Shown: positions 9,628 to 19,249, numbered from the stretch's first letter. The stretch is 64,000 nt of DNA from an uncultured Bacteroidota bacterium (GCA_903853805.1 CAINUN010000010.1:1-64000), one strand, 5' to 3'. The notes: generated from the letters alone by a model not told the origin. Made by a program: numbers and translations.

Positions 9628-9715
9628 CGGAGAGAAAGGGATTCGAACCCTTGATACCCTTTGGAGGTATACACACTTTCCAGGCGTGCCTCTTCAACCA
9701 CTCGAGCATCTCTCC
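9628..9715 (-). tRNA. tRNA-Ser (anticodon GGA)
   Basis: This 88-nt class II tRNA has acceptor GGAGAGA/TCTCTCC with discriminator G, the loop CTGGAAA giving anticodon GGA (reads UCC/UCU), a long variable arm and T-arm GGTTCGAATCC. CCA is not encoded. Confidence 0.95.
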
Positions 9716-9752
9716 GATTGAAGGGGGCAAAAGTAAGGATAAAACCCTCTTC

Positions 9753-10517
9753 TCACCCAAAAACTTTTTGAGCATTTTCAGTTGTTTTTTTCACCACTTT
9801 TTCCAATGGCATTTGCAATACATCAGCAATTTTTTGAGCCACAAAGGTTGTGTAACTACTTTCATTTCTTTTACCACGAAATGGTGCTGGAGCTAGATAA
9901 GGAGCATCAGTTTCGAGAACTATATTATCTAAACCTAATTTTGCGATTGTTTCAGTGAGTTTTGTGTTTTTGAAAGTAATGACACCTCCTATTCCAAGAT
10001 AAAAACCAAGAGCAATTATTTCATTTGCCTGTTCATAGCTTCCACTGTAGCAATGAAATATTCCATTGAGGTTGCCGTTCTGTTTCTCTTTTACTATGTT
10101 TATGCAATCCTGGTTGGCTTCTCGGCTATGTATGATAATGGGTAAATCGTATTTCAAAGCCAAATCAATTTGATGACGAAAAGCCATTTTTTGTTGTTCC
10201 CAAAATGTCACATCCCAATATTTATCTAAACCAATTTCACCAACTCCCCAGAATTTTCTTTTGGCTAACCAACCTTCAACAATAAGTAGTTCTTCTTCTA
10301 CATTTTCTTTTACATAGCAAGGATGAAGCCCGATCATGGAAAAGCAATTATTCTTCCATTTTTCTTCAATTGCCAACATGCCATTAATAGTAGTGCTGTC
10401 ACAATTGGGCATATACATTTTTGTAACGCCAACATCAATAGAACGTTGAATCATTTCGTCCCTATCAGAATCTAATGATTCGTCGTATAAATGTGTATGT
10501 GTATCAATCAGGTTCAT
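9753..10517 (-). CDS. TatD family metal-dependent hydrolase
   Basis: The 254-residue protein is a TIM-barrel hydrolase of the TatD group (DNase/tRNA-processing 3'-5' exonucleases in characterised members). Metal ligands are visible: H7 and H9 (DTHTHLY), the Glu in GVGEIGLDK, the His in IIHSRE, the His in FHCYSG and the Asp in LETDAPYLAP. The length is typical and it has no signal peptide, so it is cytosolic. It overlaps the upstream polysaccharide deacetylase gene by 4 bp and is probably translationally coupled to it, though the two activities have no known link. Confidence 0.92.
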   Translation of the reverse strand: MNLIDTHTHLYDESLDSDRDEMIQRSIDVGVTKMYMPNCDSTTINGMLAIEEKWKNNCFSMIGLHPCYVKENVEEELLIVEGWLAKRKFWGVGEIGLDKYWDVTFWEQQKMAFRHQIDLALKYDLPIIIHSREANQDCINIVKEKQNGNLNGIFHCYSGSYEQANEIIALGFYLGIGGVITFKNTKLTETIAKLGLDNIVLETDAPYLAPAPFRGKRNESSYTTFVAQKIADVLQMPLEKVVKKTTENAQKVFG

Positions 10518-11152
10518 TGTGGTAATGCTTTAATTTGCCATCCTTTTTGTTTACAAAATTGCAATACTTTAGGCAATGCATAACTCATTCTTGGAAATGC
10601 TTTTTCACTGTCATGAAAAACTACAATGGAGCCTGGTTCAATATTTTCCAAAACATTTTTCAAACAGTCATCAGGTGAGAGGTTTTTATCAAAATCGCCA
10701 CTTAGCACATCCCACATATAAATTTGAAAAGGTTGGGGCATCATTGTGCTGAGTTTTCTCGCTTGTGAAATTTTCAATTTTCCATAAGGTGGTCGAAAAA
10801 TTGTAGAAGGTATTATGGATGCTGCCTTGCAAATATTTTGGAAATAGGATTCGTTTTTTGTTTTCCAACCGTTGAGATGATTGTGAGTATGATTGCCAAC
10901 GGCATGTCCTTCGGTGATTATTCTTTGATAAAGTTCTTGTTGTTCAACTACATTCTTTCCAATGCAAAAGAATGTGGCTTTTGCATCAAATTGTTTTAAG
11001 CAATCCAGTACGAAAGGTGTAACTGTTTTATGAGGACCATCGTCGAAAGTGAGATAAACGCTATGAGGTGATTCTATAGGCATTTTCCAAACCAAATTCT
11101 TAGGAAAGAATTTGGTTTGCCAAGGACGAGATTTTACCCAGTAGAGATTCAA
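10514..11152 (-). CDS. polysaccharide deacetylase (NodB domain), TTG start
   Basis: The 212-residue protein is a short CE4/NodB deacetylase of the kind that removes N-acetyl groups from peptidoglycan or other polysaccharides. Motif 1 is TFDDGP (35-40, catalytic base D37, metal ligand D38), motif 2 is H88-T-H-N-H92, motif 3 is RPPYG (120-124), and the C-terminal catalytic His is H170 in VVFHDS. The start is TTG at 11152; the next ATG (residue 24) would drop the LYWVKSRPW segment that matches the usual beginning of this Bacteroidota family. No signal peptide is evident, so its cellular location is uncertain. Confidence 0.88.
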   Translation of the reverse strand: MNLYWVKSRPWQTKFFPKNLVWKMPIESPHSVYLTFDDGPHKTVTPFVLDCLKQFDAKATFFCIGKNVVEQQELYQRIITEGHAVGNHTHNHLNGWKTKNESYFQNICKAASIIPSTIFRPPYGKLKISQARKLSTMMPQPFQIYMWDVLSGDFDKNLSPDDCLKNVLENIEPGSIVVFHDSEKAFPRMSYALPKVLQFCKQKGWQIKALPQ

Positions 11153-11201
11153 ATAAAGAAAAAGGGAAGACTAAAGCCGCATTATTGAGGGCGCTTTAGT
11201 A

Positions 11202-11615
11202 TTAACAATATTGTTCGAATGCCTGAATGAGGTTTGCTGCAATCATTTGAGCTGGACGTCCTTCAATCATGTGACGTTCAATCATGTGAACTAATTTTCC
11301 ATCTTTCAATAATGCAATACATGGACTACTTGGTGGATAAGGTATCAAGTAATTTCTTGCTTGTTTTACAGCATCTACATCAAAGCCTGCAAAACTTGTT
11401 ACTAGTTGGGTAGGTTTTTTTGTAGATTGACTAACAGCCATTAAAACACCAGGGCGTGCTGTTCCAGCAGAGCAACCACAAACAGAATTGATGAATAATA
11501 ATGTGGTTCCCGATTTCTTCATTGTTTCATCTACTTGAATGGAATCAAGTAATTCATTAAATCCACCCTGTGTCATTTCTGCCTTCATGGGTGCTACAAT
11601 TTCGTATGGATACAT
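11202..11615 (-). CDS. BrxA/BrxB family bacilliredoxin (YphP/YqiW-like)
   Basis: This thioredoxin-fold protein of 137 residues belongs to the bacilliredoxin family, which in Firmicutes removes bacillithiol from proteins and has weak disulfide isomerase activity. The redox motif is C46-G-C48 in the signature NSVCGCSAGTARPG. A longer frame extends to 11723, but the ATG at 11615 is chosen because the product then begins MYPYEIVAPMKAEM as in the family, and a TAnnTTTG box lies at 11637-11644. Many Bacteroidota carry the gene with bacillithiol synthesis genes elsewhere; none are in this window. Confidence 0.9.
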   Translation of the reverse strand: MYPYEIVAPMKAEMTQGGFNELLDSIQVDETMKKSGTTLLFINSVCGCSAGTARPGVLMAVSQSTKKPTQLVTSFAGFDVDAVKQARNYLIPYPPSSPCIALLKDGKLVHMIERHMIEGRPAQMIAANLIQAFEQYC

Positions 11616-11636
11616 TTTTTTGATTTTTTTAGAACG

Positions 11637-11644
11637 CAAATTTA
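11637..11644 (-). promoter_or_regulatory. -7 box for bacilliredoxin gene
   Basis: On the minus strand TAAATTTG matches TAnnTTTG, with a TTGG about 21 bp upstream acting as a possible -33 element. The ATG is about 22 bp downstream. Confidence 0.6.
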
Positions 11645-11772
11645 TAGGACTTATCTTTAACTTGCCAATTGTTATTCCAGTTTTAGTTTTTTGTTTACTG
11701 TTCATAATTATAGAAAATACCAACCAATTCTTTAGTTTTTCTGTCTATCAATCAACCTCAAAAAAAAGGAAA

Positions 11773-13185
11773 ATGAAACGTGTATTACTTATTGCTTTGC
11801 TAATTTTTGGCAGTTTTAATGTTTTTGCTACTCACTTAATGGGCGGTGAAATTATTGCTCTATATGACTCTACATCGGGGAAATATGTCTTAAAACTAAC
11901 TCATTATAGAGATACATTGGGAGTGCCGATGTACACTACTACAACTTTCAATATTTACTATGACTCACTCGGTACATACACTTTGTTTGCTTCAAATGTG
12001 GTTCCATTAGATACAGCCTTGAGTCAGTTGCTTTTACCCAATTTTCCTTATGGGGTTGAAGTAGGAGTTTATACTGATACCATTAGCCTTACTCCAGGAG
12101 CCTATCATATAACCAATGAAACTTGTTGTCGTAATGGAGCAATCTTAAATATGAGTACACCTTTGAATGAGTCTATGATTCTTTACACAGATTTACTTGT
12201 TGATAGTGCGAATAACAGTACTCCTGATTTTATGGCAATGCCAGTTGCTCATTTTCCAATAAATCAGCCTGCTTCATATAACCCACTTCCATTTGACCCA
12301 GATGGAGATTCTATTACATGGGGTTTGAATATTCCAATAGGAGGAGTTATGGCTGGAAGTGGGGTCTTAGTACCAGTTGCTGGTTTCACAGCCCCTGCAG
12401 CAGATCCATTGGGTCCGTTTAACATCAACCCTATAACTGGAGAAATTACATGGACACCAGATACATTAGGCAATTATGTTCAATCTTTTGAAGTAACAGA
12501 ATATAAAAACGGTGTAGCTAGCGGAAAAATTATACGCGATATGCAATATGTGATTGTTCCAGCTGGATCGAATAGCTCACCGATGTACCAATCTATTACT
12601 CCATATTTAACCAATACTACTGAGCATTACTATTATTACTATTACAACCCTGGACAGCAAATGAGCTTTTCTCTTAAGGGAAGTGATGTTGACAATAATA
12701 CCAACCTCACTTTTCAAGCATTTAGTCCTGTGTTTTCTTTGACTAATCCAGCAACATTTACAACCACTGGAACAGGTATGAATATGGTTGGAACATTAAC
12801 TTGGACACCGCCTGCTGGTTTTAGTCGTGATGAAATCTGTGTGTTTAGAATTGGCGATGGTCAAGTGATGAAAGACTTTACTTTACTACTAAGAAGAAAA
12901 CCAACTTCTATTGGAACTCAAGAAAATATTGTAGGCGGATTAACTATTTTCCCTAATCCAACAAAAAATACAATTCACTTAAATATTGAATTGTCAAGAG
13001 ATGCAAATTCTGATATTTCCATTTATTCTGTATTAGGTGAAAAAGTAAATGCGTTTTATTCTGGTAAATTGATGAAGGGTACAAACGCTATTGAAAAAGA
13101 AATTAGTGTCTCAAAAGGCGTTTATTATATTTTAGTAAGGTTAGAAGGTCAAATTGTAAAAGCAGAAAAAATTATTGTTGAATAA
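11773..13185 (+). CDS. secreted protein with T9SS C-terminal sorting domain
   Basis: The 470-residue protein has a signal peptide (MKRVLLIALLIFGSFNVFA) and the mature start THLMGGEI, a pattern common at the N-terminus of gliding/adhesion-related secreted proteins of Bacteroidota. The middle is beta-rich with putative-Ig-like segments that each contain FxINPxTGxITWTPxxxG-type sequence (near residues 215-235 and 335-350). The last 75 residues form a type A T9SS sorting domain (IFPNPTKNTIHLN...GVYYILVRLEGQ...KIIVE). It should cross the outer membrane by T9SS and be anchored or released. The frame is open back to 11539, but the ATG at 11773 begins the signal peptide. A strong terminator follows. 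Confidence 0.88.
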   Translation: MKRVLLIALLIFGSFNVFATHLMGGEIIALYDSTSGKYVLKLTHYRDTLGVPMYTTTTFNIYYDSLGTYTLFASNVVPLDTALSQLLLPNFPYGVEVGVYTDTISLTPGAYHITNETCCRNGAILNMSTPLNESMILYTDLLVDSANNSTPDFMAMPVAHFPINQPASYNPLPFDPDGDSITWGLNIPIGGVMAGSGVLVPVAGFTAPAADPLGPFNINPITGEITWTPDTLGNYVQSFEVTEYKNGVASGKIIRDMQYVIVPAGSNSSPMYQSITPYLTNTTEHYYYYYYNPGQQMSFSLKGSDVDNNTNLTFQAFSPVFSLTNPATFTTTGTGMNMVGTLTWTPPAGFSRDEICVFRIGDGQVMKDFTLLLRRKPTSIGTQENIVGGLTIFPNPTKNTIHLNIELSRDANSDISIYSVLGEKVNAFYSGKLMKGTNAIEKEISVSKGVYYILVRLEGQIVKAEKIIVE

Positions 13186-13198
13186 ATTTACATTATCG

Positions 13199-13244
13199 TA
13201 GCTAAAAAGGACTGTTTTATCTCTAATAATGTCCTTTTTAGCTA
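13199..13244 (+). terminator. intrinsic terminator
   Basis: The 14-base arms TAGCTAAAAAGGAC (13199-13212) and GTCCTTTTTAGCTA (13231-13244) pair perfectly around an 18-nt loop. Confidence 0.8.
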
Positions 13245-13309
13245 TTTAGAAATTGTATAGTCTAGTTAGTTAATTATTTTCGCAAAAACCCACAATAAAA
13301 TTGGTTATT

Positions 13310-14317
13310 ATGACCAACAAAAAAATCCCATTGTATATAGCGATTGTTGCATTTGCTGCAGGCGTAACTGCCTCTATTGCTTATTCTACTTTCAATAAAA
13401 AAGAAACAGAATCTTCATTGGCTTCAAAGCAAGAAACTTATTTAGTTAGTGAGGATTGCGAACATCATTCCTATAGGTTAAAAGGGTATCAATTTACACG
13501 CCCATTACTTTTTGCAGAAGGTGAATGTGAAAGCAAAAACTTAAGCGACATTAAATCTGAGATTTCCAATAAACTAGAACAACTCAAATCATCTGGAGTC
13601 ATCAATTCTGCATCTGTATATCTTCGTATTTTTCAAAATGGAGAATGGACAAGCTACAATAGCAATGAAAAATTCAACCCTGGTTCCTTAATGAAAGTGC
13701 CAGTGATGATGACTTATTTGAAAATGGCAGATAAAAATCCTGAGCTATTAAATAAGAGAATAAAGTACATGCCAGATGATAGTTACATTCCTGACCAAAC
13801 TTTTAATAGCCAAAGTATTACACCCGGTAAAGAATATTCAATTAAAGATCTACTTACATTCATGATTGTTTATTCGGATAATAATGCAACACACCTATTA
13901 AATGAAAGAATGGATGTTGCTATTTTCAAGCAAATGTTTGTTGATATCAATATTCCAGAACCAAATGTTTCTGACCGTTTTTATCAAATTTCTACCAAAG
14001 ACTACTCTGAATTTCTAAAAGTGCTTTTTAATGCTTCTTACATCAGTAAAGACATGTCAGATTATGCATTGTCGCTACTATCTAAAAGTGACTATAAGGA
14101 TGGATTTTTAAGCGCTGTTCCTAAAGACTTAATTGTCGCTCATAAATTTGGAGAAGGAGGAACAACTAAACTTCATGAACTTCATGAGTCTGGTATTTTC
14201 TACATTAGCAATAAACCTTATTTACTAACTGTAATGACTCGTGGTGCTGATATTAATAACCTGCCGCATATTCTTAATGATGTATCGGGAATGGTTTATA
14301 AATACATGATCAAGTAA
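13310..14317 (+). CDS. membrane-anchored serine hydrolase, class A beta-lactamase-related fold
   Basis: The 335-residue protein has an N-terminal membrane anchor or signal (residues 5-27) and a penicillin-recognising fold. The three hallmark motifs are present: S126-L-M-K129, S189-D-N191 and K279-F-G281 (in place of KTG). The Thr/Ser to Phe change in the third motif and the long N-terminal extension with several Cys (C50, C72) argue against a true beta-lactamase; cell-wall peptidase or an unknown hydrolase is as likely. A TTG lies 9 bp upstream in frame, but ATG 13310 is preferred. It is a single gene between two secreted-protein genes. Confidence 0.75.
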   Translation: MTNKKIPLYIAIVAFAAGVTASIAYSTFNKKETESSLASKQETYLVSEDCEHHSYRLKGYQFTRPLLFAEGECESKNLSDIKSEISNKLEQLKSSGVINSASVYLRIFQNGEWTSYNSNEKFNPGSLMKVPVMMTYLKMADKNPELLNKRIKYMPDDSYIPDQTFNSQSITPGKEYSIKDLLTFMIVYSDNNATHLLNERMDVAIFKQMFVDINIPEPNVSDRFYQISTKDYSEFLKVLFNASYISKDMSDYALSLLSKSDYKDGFLSAVPKDLIVAHKFGEGGTTKLHELHESGIFYISNKPYLLTVMTRGADINNLPHILNDVSGMVYKYMIK

Positions 14318-14387
14318 ATACTTAACATTTCTTTTTTGCGATTCTTATACTGAACCTTTTTACTTTAGGGCTCAAATAAAAAAAATT

Positions 14388-14813
14388 ATGAAAATAATCA
14401 TCTTCGCCATTGCATTATTTGCAGGCATTCCTTTTTTATCAATTGCACAAAATACAAAACAAGCTCCTAAAACTGATAAGGTTGACCCAGTTCAATATGC
14501 AGAGAGACTTGCTCGTGAAATGCAACGCGCCATTAATCTCAATGAAGATCAATATCGTCAAGTGTTTGATTTGAACATGAGAAGTTATAACGAAATTCAG
14601 GAAGCAAAGAATGTTGATGGTAAATCTTCGGAAAGAATCAATGCCATTAGAAATGCAAAGGATGAAGAGTTGAAAAGAATTTTGACTCCAGAACAATTCA
14701 AACAAATGCTTGAATGGAAGAAGAATAAGAAAGAAGATGCTGCGGTTGAATACAATCAAAAAATGACTGAAAAAAAAGCAGAAAAGGCAAAAGTAAAAAC
14801 TACAAAAAAATAA
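14388..14813 (+). CDS. secreted Lys-rich protein with LTxxQ-like repeats
   Basis: This 141-residue product has a signal peptide (residues 1-20, ending SIAQ). The mature part is one long helical stretch with two LTxxQ-like motifs, LNEDQYRQV near residue 52 and LTPEQFKQM near 104. The motif is shared with periplasmic Spy/CpxP-type proteins, but the match is short and the function is not established. The C-terminus is a Lys/Ala/Glu-rich tail. A possible -7 box (TACTTTAG) lies at 14361-14368. The stop codon is immediately followed by the arm of a bidirectional terminator. Confidence 0.7.
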   Translation: MKIIIFAIALFAGIPFLSIAQNTKQAPKTDKVDPVQYAERLAREMQRAINLNEDQYRQVFDLNMRSYNEIQEAKNVDGKSSERINAIRNAKDEELKRILTPEQFKQMLEWKKNKKEDAAVEYNQKMTEKKAEKAKVKTTKK

Positions 14814-14849
14814 AAAGAAACGCTCCAAAATTTTGGAGCGTTTCTTTTT
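14812..14849. terminator. bidirectional terminator, 38-bp perfect palindrome
   Basis: Bases 14812-14830 are the exact reverse complement of 14831-14849, with no unpaired loop bases in the duplex; flanking A and T runs serve both strands. It starts inside the TAA stop codon of the upstream gene and ends 3 bp before the convergent tryptophan dioxygenase gene. Confidence 0.9.
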
Positions 14850-14852
14850 ATT

Positions 14853-15890
14853 TTACTTATAATAATTTAGGTCTTTCATTAGCGCTTCAGGCAATGTAGG
14901 AAGCATATTCCTTGGCAAAAGAAATGACGTCAATTCAGAAAGTTCTTTAAATACATAATGACTATCAGCAGCTGCTCTTAAATAATCCGCACCAGTGCTT
15001 CCACCAGTTCCAATTCTCTTGCCAATAGTTCTTTGAACCAAATGAATATGTCGGTGTCTCCACATTGACATTAGTTGGTCTATTTCCAGAAGAATGCTTA
15101 ATAATTCAAAAGGTAAATGCAACAAGGGAAAATCACGATAAAGCATAATGAACAAAGCATTTTTGCTTGCGTCTTGGCTAAATGTTCTTTCATTAGGATA
15201 ATCACCTTCATTTATGAAAATGTTATCGAACACTTGAAGGTTTACCATTTCACCATCTTGCAAACTGTTTTTATAAACTTCACGATATTTTTCCCAAAAA
15301 CCCTCATTTAATTTTCCTTCATTCCAGTAAGAATTGTCTTTGATAAATGGCATTCTTTCTAACCATTTGTTGACTAGCACTAATAGAGAAACTTCTTTTT
15401 CAGCATCTTTCACAAGATCTACATCTTTTTCATTAAGTTGAGAAGTGTAATAGCTTTTACCATGGCGTTTATCAAAAGCAAGCCCCAGGGTAGCTTCAAT
15501 TAGTTTGAACTGAATGCTTTGAAAACCAGAAGCTGGACGAAGTAAATCACGAAAGTCTAAGAAATCCAAAGGAGTCATCGTTTCCATAATACCCATTTGT
15601 TGAACAGCAACTTCAAGTATTTTACAAATGCGTTTCAAACGATGTAATGAGTTGTAGACACCTGGAGAATTATTGGGAATATTGGGTTGCTTGAAGATTT
15701 CACGAACAATTGTCAACTCATGTAAAATTTGCTTGAACCACAATTCATAGCTTTGATGAATAATGATGAACAACATTTCGTCATCGGCACGAATACCTTC
15801 TTTAGAACTTTCTGGTAATTGCGCGTTGAGGATTTTATCTAACTGAAGATATTCGCTGTAATAAACTGGTGGACGGTTTTTTGTACTCAT
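14853..15890 (-). CDS. kynA: tryptophan 2,3-dioxygenase
   Basis: This heme enzyme opens the indole ring of L-tryptophan with O2 to give N-formylkynurenine, the first step of the kynurenine route. The 345-residue protein shows the family core FIIIHQSYELWFKQIL (residues 46-61) and MSMWRHRHIHLVQRTIG followed by GTGGSTGADYLR, which include the heme-ligand histidine region and the substrate-carboxylate GTGGS loop. It is longer than the ~280-residue proteobacterial enzymes, as is usual in Bacteroidota. No other kynurenine-pathway gene is next to it. Its stop codon lies 3 bp from a bidirectional terminator shared with the convergent gene. Confidence 0.92.
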   Translation of the reverse strand: MSTKNRPPVYYSEYLQLDKILNAQLPESSKEGIRADDEMLFIIIHQSYELWFKQILHELTIVREIFKQPNIPNNSPGVYNSLHRLKRICKILEVAVQQMGIMETMTPLDFLDFRDLLRPASGFQSIQFKLIEATLGLAFDKRHGKSYYTSQLNEKDVDLVKDAEKEVSLLVLVNKWLERMPFIKDNSYWNEGKLNEGFWEKYREVYKNSLQDGEMVNLQVFDNIFINEGDYPNERTFSQDASKNALFIMLYRDFPLLHLPFELLSILLEIDQLMSMWRHRHIHLVQRTIGKRIGTGGSTGADYLRAAADSHYVFKELSELTSFLLPRNMLPTLPEALMKDLNYYK

Positions 15891-16091
15891 AAGGGGTGAA
15901 AAATAGTAAATGTTCTACAACAATGTAAAATATCTCTGTGATAATTATCATTTTTCACTAAAAACCAACCATTTTTTCTGTCGAAGCGTCTTTATAAAAG
16001 GTTCGTTTTCTCTTCGAAAAAAAAGATTTGAATGAAGAAAAGGAATTCTTGAAAAAATCTCTTTAAATTGCCACAAACTCATACACTGATT

Positions 16092-19000
16092 ATGAAGAAA
16101 TTATTTACCGGTTTAATGACGGTTTTAGTTTTATTGGGTATTAACCATCGAGCCGCTGCTCAATATTGCACAACCGGATTATATACAACATATGGTTGTA
16201 CTGACAACGATTTCATCAACTCTTTTTCTACCTCTGGTGGTTCAACCAATATAAGCACTAGTAATACTGGTTGTAGTTGTGCATGTGCTGCGGGTTATAC
16301 TTTTTATTCTACCCAGACTCATACTCAGATGGCAGGTACAACAGTAAGTTTTTCATTGGCAAATACACCTAATTGGCCTGAAGGATATAAAATATGGGTT
16401 GACTTTGATCATAATAACGCATTTGATCCAACTGAAGAAGTTTATGCTTCAGCAGCAACTATCCCAGCAGGAGGAACGGCAAGCGGCAGCTTTGCTATAC
16501 CAGCAACAGCTTTGCCAGGCAATACCCGACTAAGAGTTAGATGTGTATATGCAACTACTACTTTTACATCATGTTCTAATCATACTTTTGGAGAAGTTGA
16601 AGATTATAATTTTGTAGTAATTCCTCTTACTCCATGTAGCGGTGCTCCTACAGCGGGTAATCTTTATGTATCTAATAATTGTCCCACAATTATTTCACCT
16701 AATGGAATTACTCTTGCAGGAAACATGCATATTCAATGGCAACAGAAAATTGTTTGTGGCGGAAGTTGGGTGGATATTCCAAATGATACAGGCTATTCAA
16801 AAACAATTCTTTCTCAAACAGTTCCTACTCAGTATCGTATGTACATAAAGTGTCTTACTACTGGGCAAACTGATACAGCAGCCCCAATTCTTATCTCTTC
16901 TGTAGCACCTTGTTATTGTACTTCTGCTGCTTCCTCAACTGCCGATGAAGAAATATTAAACGTAACAGTAGGCACTCAATTAAACAATAGTTCAACTTGT
17001 ACTTCAACTGGCGGACCAGGTAGTATTCTCAATAAGTATTCAAATTATACTACATCACTTCCAGCCGTAGTCCTCAATAAAGGTGGTTATTATCCTTTTT
17101 CTGTTGAGATTGGCACGTGCGGTGGAAATTACAATAATGCCGTGAAGATTTTTATAGACTTTAATCAAGATGGAGTCTTTGATCCAACTATGATTAATTA
17201 CAATACGCCTAATGGAGGAGAATTGGTTTATGTTTCACCAGCATCTCAAGCCGGACCACATACAGAATCTGGAGTATTTCAGGTGCCAATGTCTGCAAAT
17301 CCAGGAATTGGAAGAATTCGTATTGTAAATGTTGAAACAATCACTCCTTCGAGTATAGATCCTTGTGCACCTTATACCTGGGGTGAAACAGAAGATTATG
17401 CAACTAAAATTCTTTATGCACCTACTATCTCAGGTCCTGGTATAAACTCAACTACCCATATAGGAGCGTTTTGCTCAGGTGACAATGTTGTGTTAAATGC
17501 TTCAGCACCAGGTGTTAGTGCCAATTATAAGTTTTTGTGGCAGAAACCTAATGGTAACTTTATTTATGACTCAACGTCTATTCATCTTAATAATGTGCAA
17601 GCAGGTATAGCTCCATTTGGAAATGCAGGTATCTATAAACTGTATGTTATAACTTTCCCATGTGCAGGTGGCACTCCGGATACTTCAGGAGCTGGAGATG
17701 TAACAATTGCAATTACTCAGACACCTCCAATGCCAATTGTGAATTCAAATATTGTATTTTGTATGGGTGCACCTTTCGATTCAATACCTATCTATGGTGC
17801 TGGGTTAACGTGGTATGCTTCTCCAACTGCAACAATTGGTAGTTTAACTACACCAATAGTAAATACTTCGGTTCTTGGAACAGCAACTTATTATGTTTCT
17901 CAGAAAGTAAACGGTTGTGAAGGACCAAGAAAACCTGTTTCATTGACAGTAGCGCCAAAACCTGCACCACCATCTGTTGTCTCACCTGTTGTATATTGTC
18001 AAGGCGATGTTCCTGATCAACTTCATGCAACTGGTATCAATGTTAAATGGTATCCTGTTTCTACAGGTGGATTAGGTACTCCATTAACACCTACGCCTGG
18101 GACTAATGCACAAGGTGTTTTTACATGGTTTGTAACCCAAACCATTGCAGGTTGTGAAAGTAATAGAGTGCCAGTAACCATTAATGTCAACTATATTCCT
18201 AATGCTATCATTGCAATTTCAAGACCTTACGTTTGTCAATACGATACTATTTCTATTACTTACTTTGGAAATGCTACCAACACAGCTGATTACATTTGGT
18301 CATTACCTACAGGCGCATTTGTATCTTCTGGTTCTGGTCAAGGACCTTTGATTGTAAGATTTGATTCAGCTGGTTCAAGAAGAGTACATCTTCAAGTTGA
18401 TAACGGAGGATGTAAAGGACCTGCTACATTCTTAGATATAGATGTAAGGGCTTTACCACAATTAACTTTAGACATGCAGCCTGACGCTTGTATTGGTGAT
18501 ATAGTCAATCTTGCAGTTGGTTGGTCTTCCACATCAATTGATAGTTACAATTGGAATTTCGATAATGGTTCACAAGCTTATGGTGTGACACCTACAGGTC
18601 CATATGGATTAGTATGGACAAACTCTGGTCAAAAAATAATTACTGTTGTAGCAACTGATAATGATTGTGACTCTAGACCTGTTCACGATACTATAATGAT
18701 TCATCCTAATCCTGATGCACATATTAATAACGTCAATAACGTATCAATTTGTGCGGGAGATTCCATTTTGCTTGAAGCTATTGATTACCCAAATGCTACA
18801 TATAGATGGCAACCAGAGAACTTTTTCAGAGCTGAACATACATATCGTGAATGGGCTGTAGTTGATAAGCCAAGTTGGATTTATCTAACAATTACTAGTG
18901 AGTTTAATTGTAAAGGGAAAGACAGTTTGTATGTAGACGCACAGCCATGTTGTAAAGTAGTTTTTCCAAATGCTTTTACTCCAAATGGCGATGGCAAAAA

Positions 19001-19229
19001 TGATGTCTTTAGAATGATTAAAAAAGGTGGTACTCTGAATATTTCTGTATTCCGAATTTTCAATCGTTGGGGACAAATTGTTTTTGATTCTGCAAATGAT
19101 AAAATCGGATGGGACGGAACTTGTAATGGTGTTCCTCAAGATATGGATACCTATCATTATTACACTAAGTATAAGTGTGCAGATGGGAATTATTATGAAG
19201 AAAAAGGTGAGGTTACACTTATAAGGTAA
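16092..19229 (+). CDS. large secreted GEVED/Ig-like protein with CHU_C (type B T9SS) domain
   Basis: The 1045-residue protein has a signal peptide (ending AAAQ) and two GEVED-type beta domains marked by GEVEDY (near residue 175) and GETEDY (near 435), each preceded by a Ca-site-like DFDxNxxFDPTEE or DFNQDGVFDPT segment. Then follow two or three Ig-like repeats (Ig_7/PKD-like, residues ~460-900). It ends in the gliding-motility-associated CHU_C domain (FPNAFTPNGDGKNDVFR ... FNRWGQIVFDS ... GWDG), a type B T9SS signal. It is probably a cell-surface or released adhesin-like protein. The ATG at 16092 is used; an in-frame TTG at 16068 would put extra residues before the signal peptide. A bidirectional terminator follows. 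Confidence 0.9.
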   Translation: MKKLFTGLMTVLVLLGINHRAAAQYCTTGLYTTYGCTDNDFINSFSTSGGSTNISTSNTGCSCACAAGYTFYSTQTHTQMAGTTVSFSLANTPNWPEGYKIWVDFDHNNAFDPTEEVYASAATIPAGGTASGSFAIPATALPGNTRLRVRCVYATTTFTSCSNHTFGEVEDYNFVVIPLTPCSGAPTAGNLYVSNNCPTIISPNGITLAGNMHIQWQQKIVCGGSWVDIPNDTGYSKTILSQTVPTQYRMYIKCLTTGQTDTAAPILISSVAPCYCTSAASSTADEEILNVTVGTQLNNSSTCTSTGGPGSILNKYSNYTTSLPAVVLNKGGYYPFSVEIGTCGGNYNNAVKIFIDFNQDGVFDPTMINYNTPNGGELVYVSPASQAGPHTESGVFQVPMSANPGIGRIRIVNVETITPSSIDPCAPYTWGETEDYATKILYAPTISGPGINSTTHIGAFCSGDNVVLNASAPGVSANYKFLWQKPNGNFIYDSTSIHLNNVQAGIAPFGNAGIYKLYVITFPCAGGTPDTSGAGDVTIAITQTPPMPIVNSNIVFCMGAPFDSIPIYGAGLTWYASPTATIGSLTTPIVNTSVLGTATYYVSQKVNGCEGPRKPVSLTVAPKPAPPSVVSPVVYCQGDVPDQLHATGINVKWYPVSTGGLGTPLTPTPGTNAQGVFTWFVTQTIAGCESNRVPVTINVNYIPNAIIAISRPYVCQYDTISITYFGNATNTADYIWSLPTGAFVSSGSGQGPLIVRFDSAGSRRVHLQVDNGGCKGPATFLDIDVRALPQLTLDMQPDACIGDIVNLAVGWSSTSIDSYNWNFDNGSQAYGVTPTGPYGLVWTNSGQKIITVVATDNDCDSRPVHDTIMIHPNPDAHINNVNNVSICAGDSILLEAIDYPNATYRWQPENFFRAEHTYREWAVVDKPSWIYLTITSEFNCKGKDSLYVDAQPCCKVVFPNAFTPNGDGKNDVFRMIKKGGTLNISVFRIFNRWGQIVFDSANDKIGWDGTCNGVPQDMDTYHYYTKYKCADGNYYEEKGEVTLIR

Positions 19230-19249
19230 TCATAAAATAATAAAGATTT

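Noticed and set aside
13310-14317. Acquired class A beta-lactamase
   Set aside because: SxxK and SDN are present, but the third motif is KFG, the N-terminus is long and membrane-anchored, and no mobile element is near.
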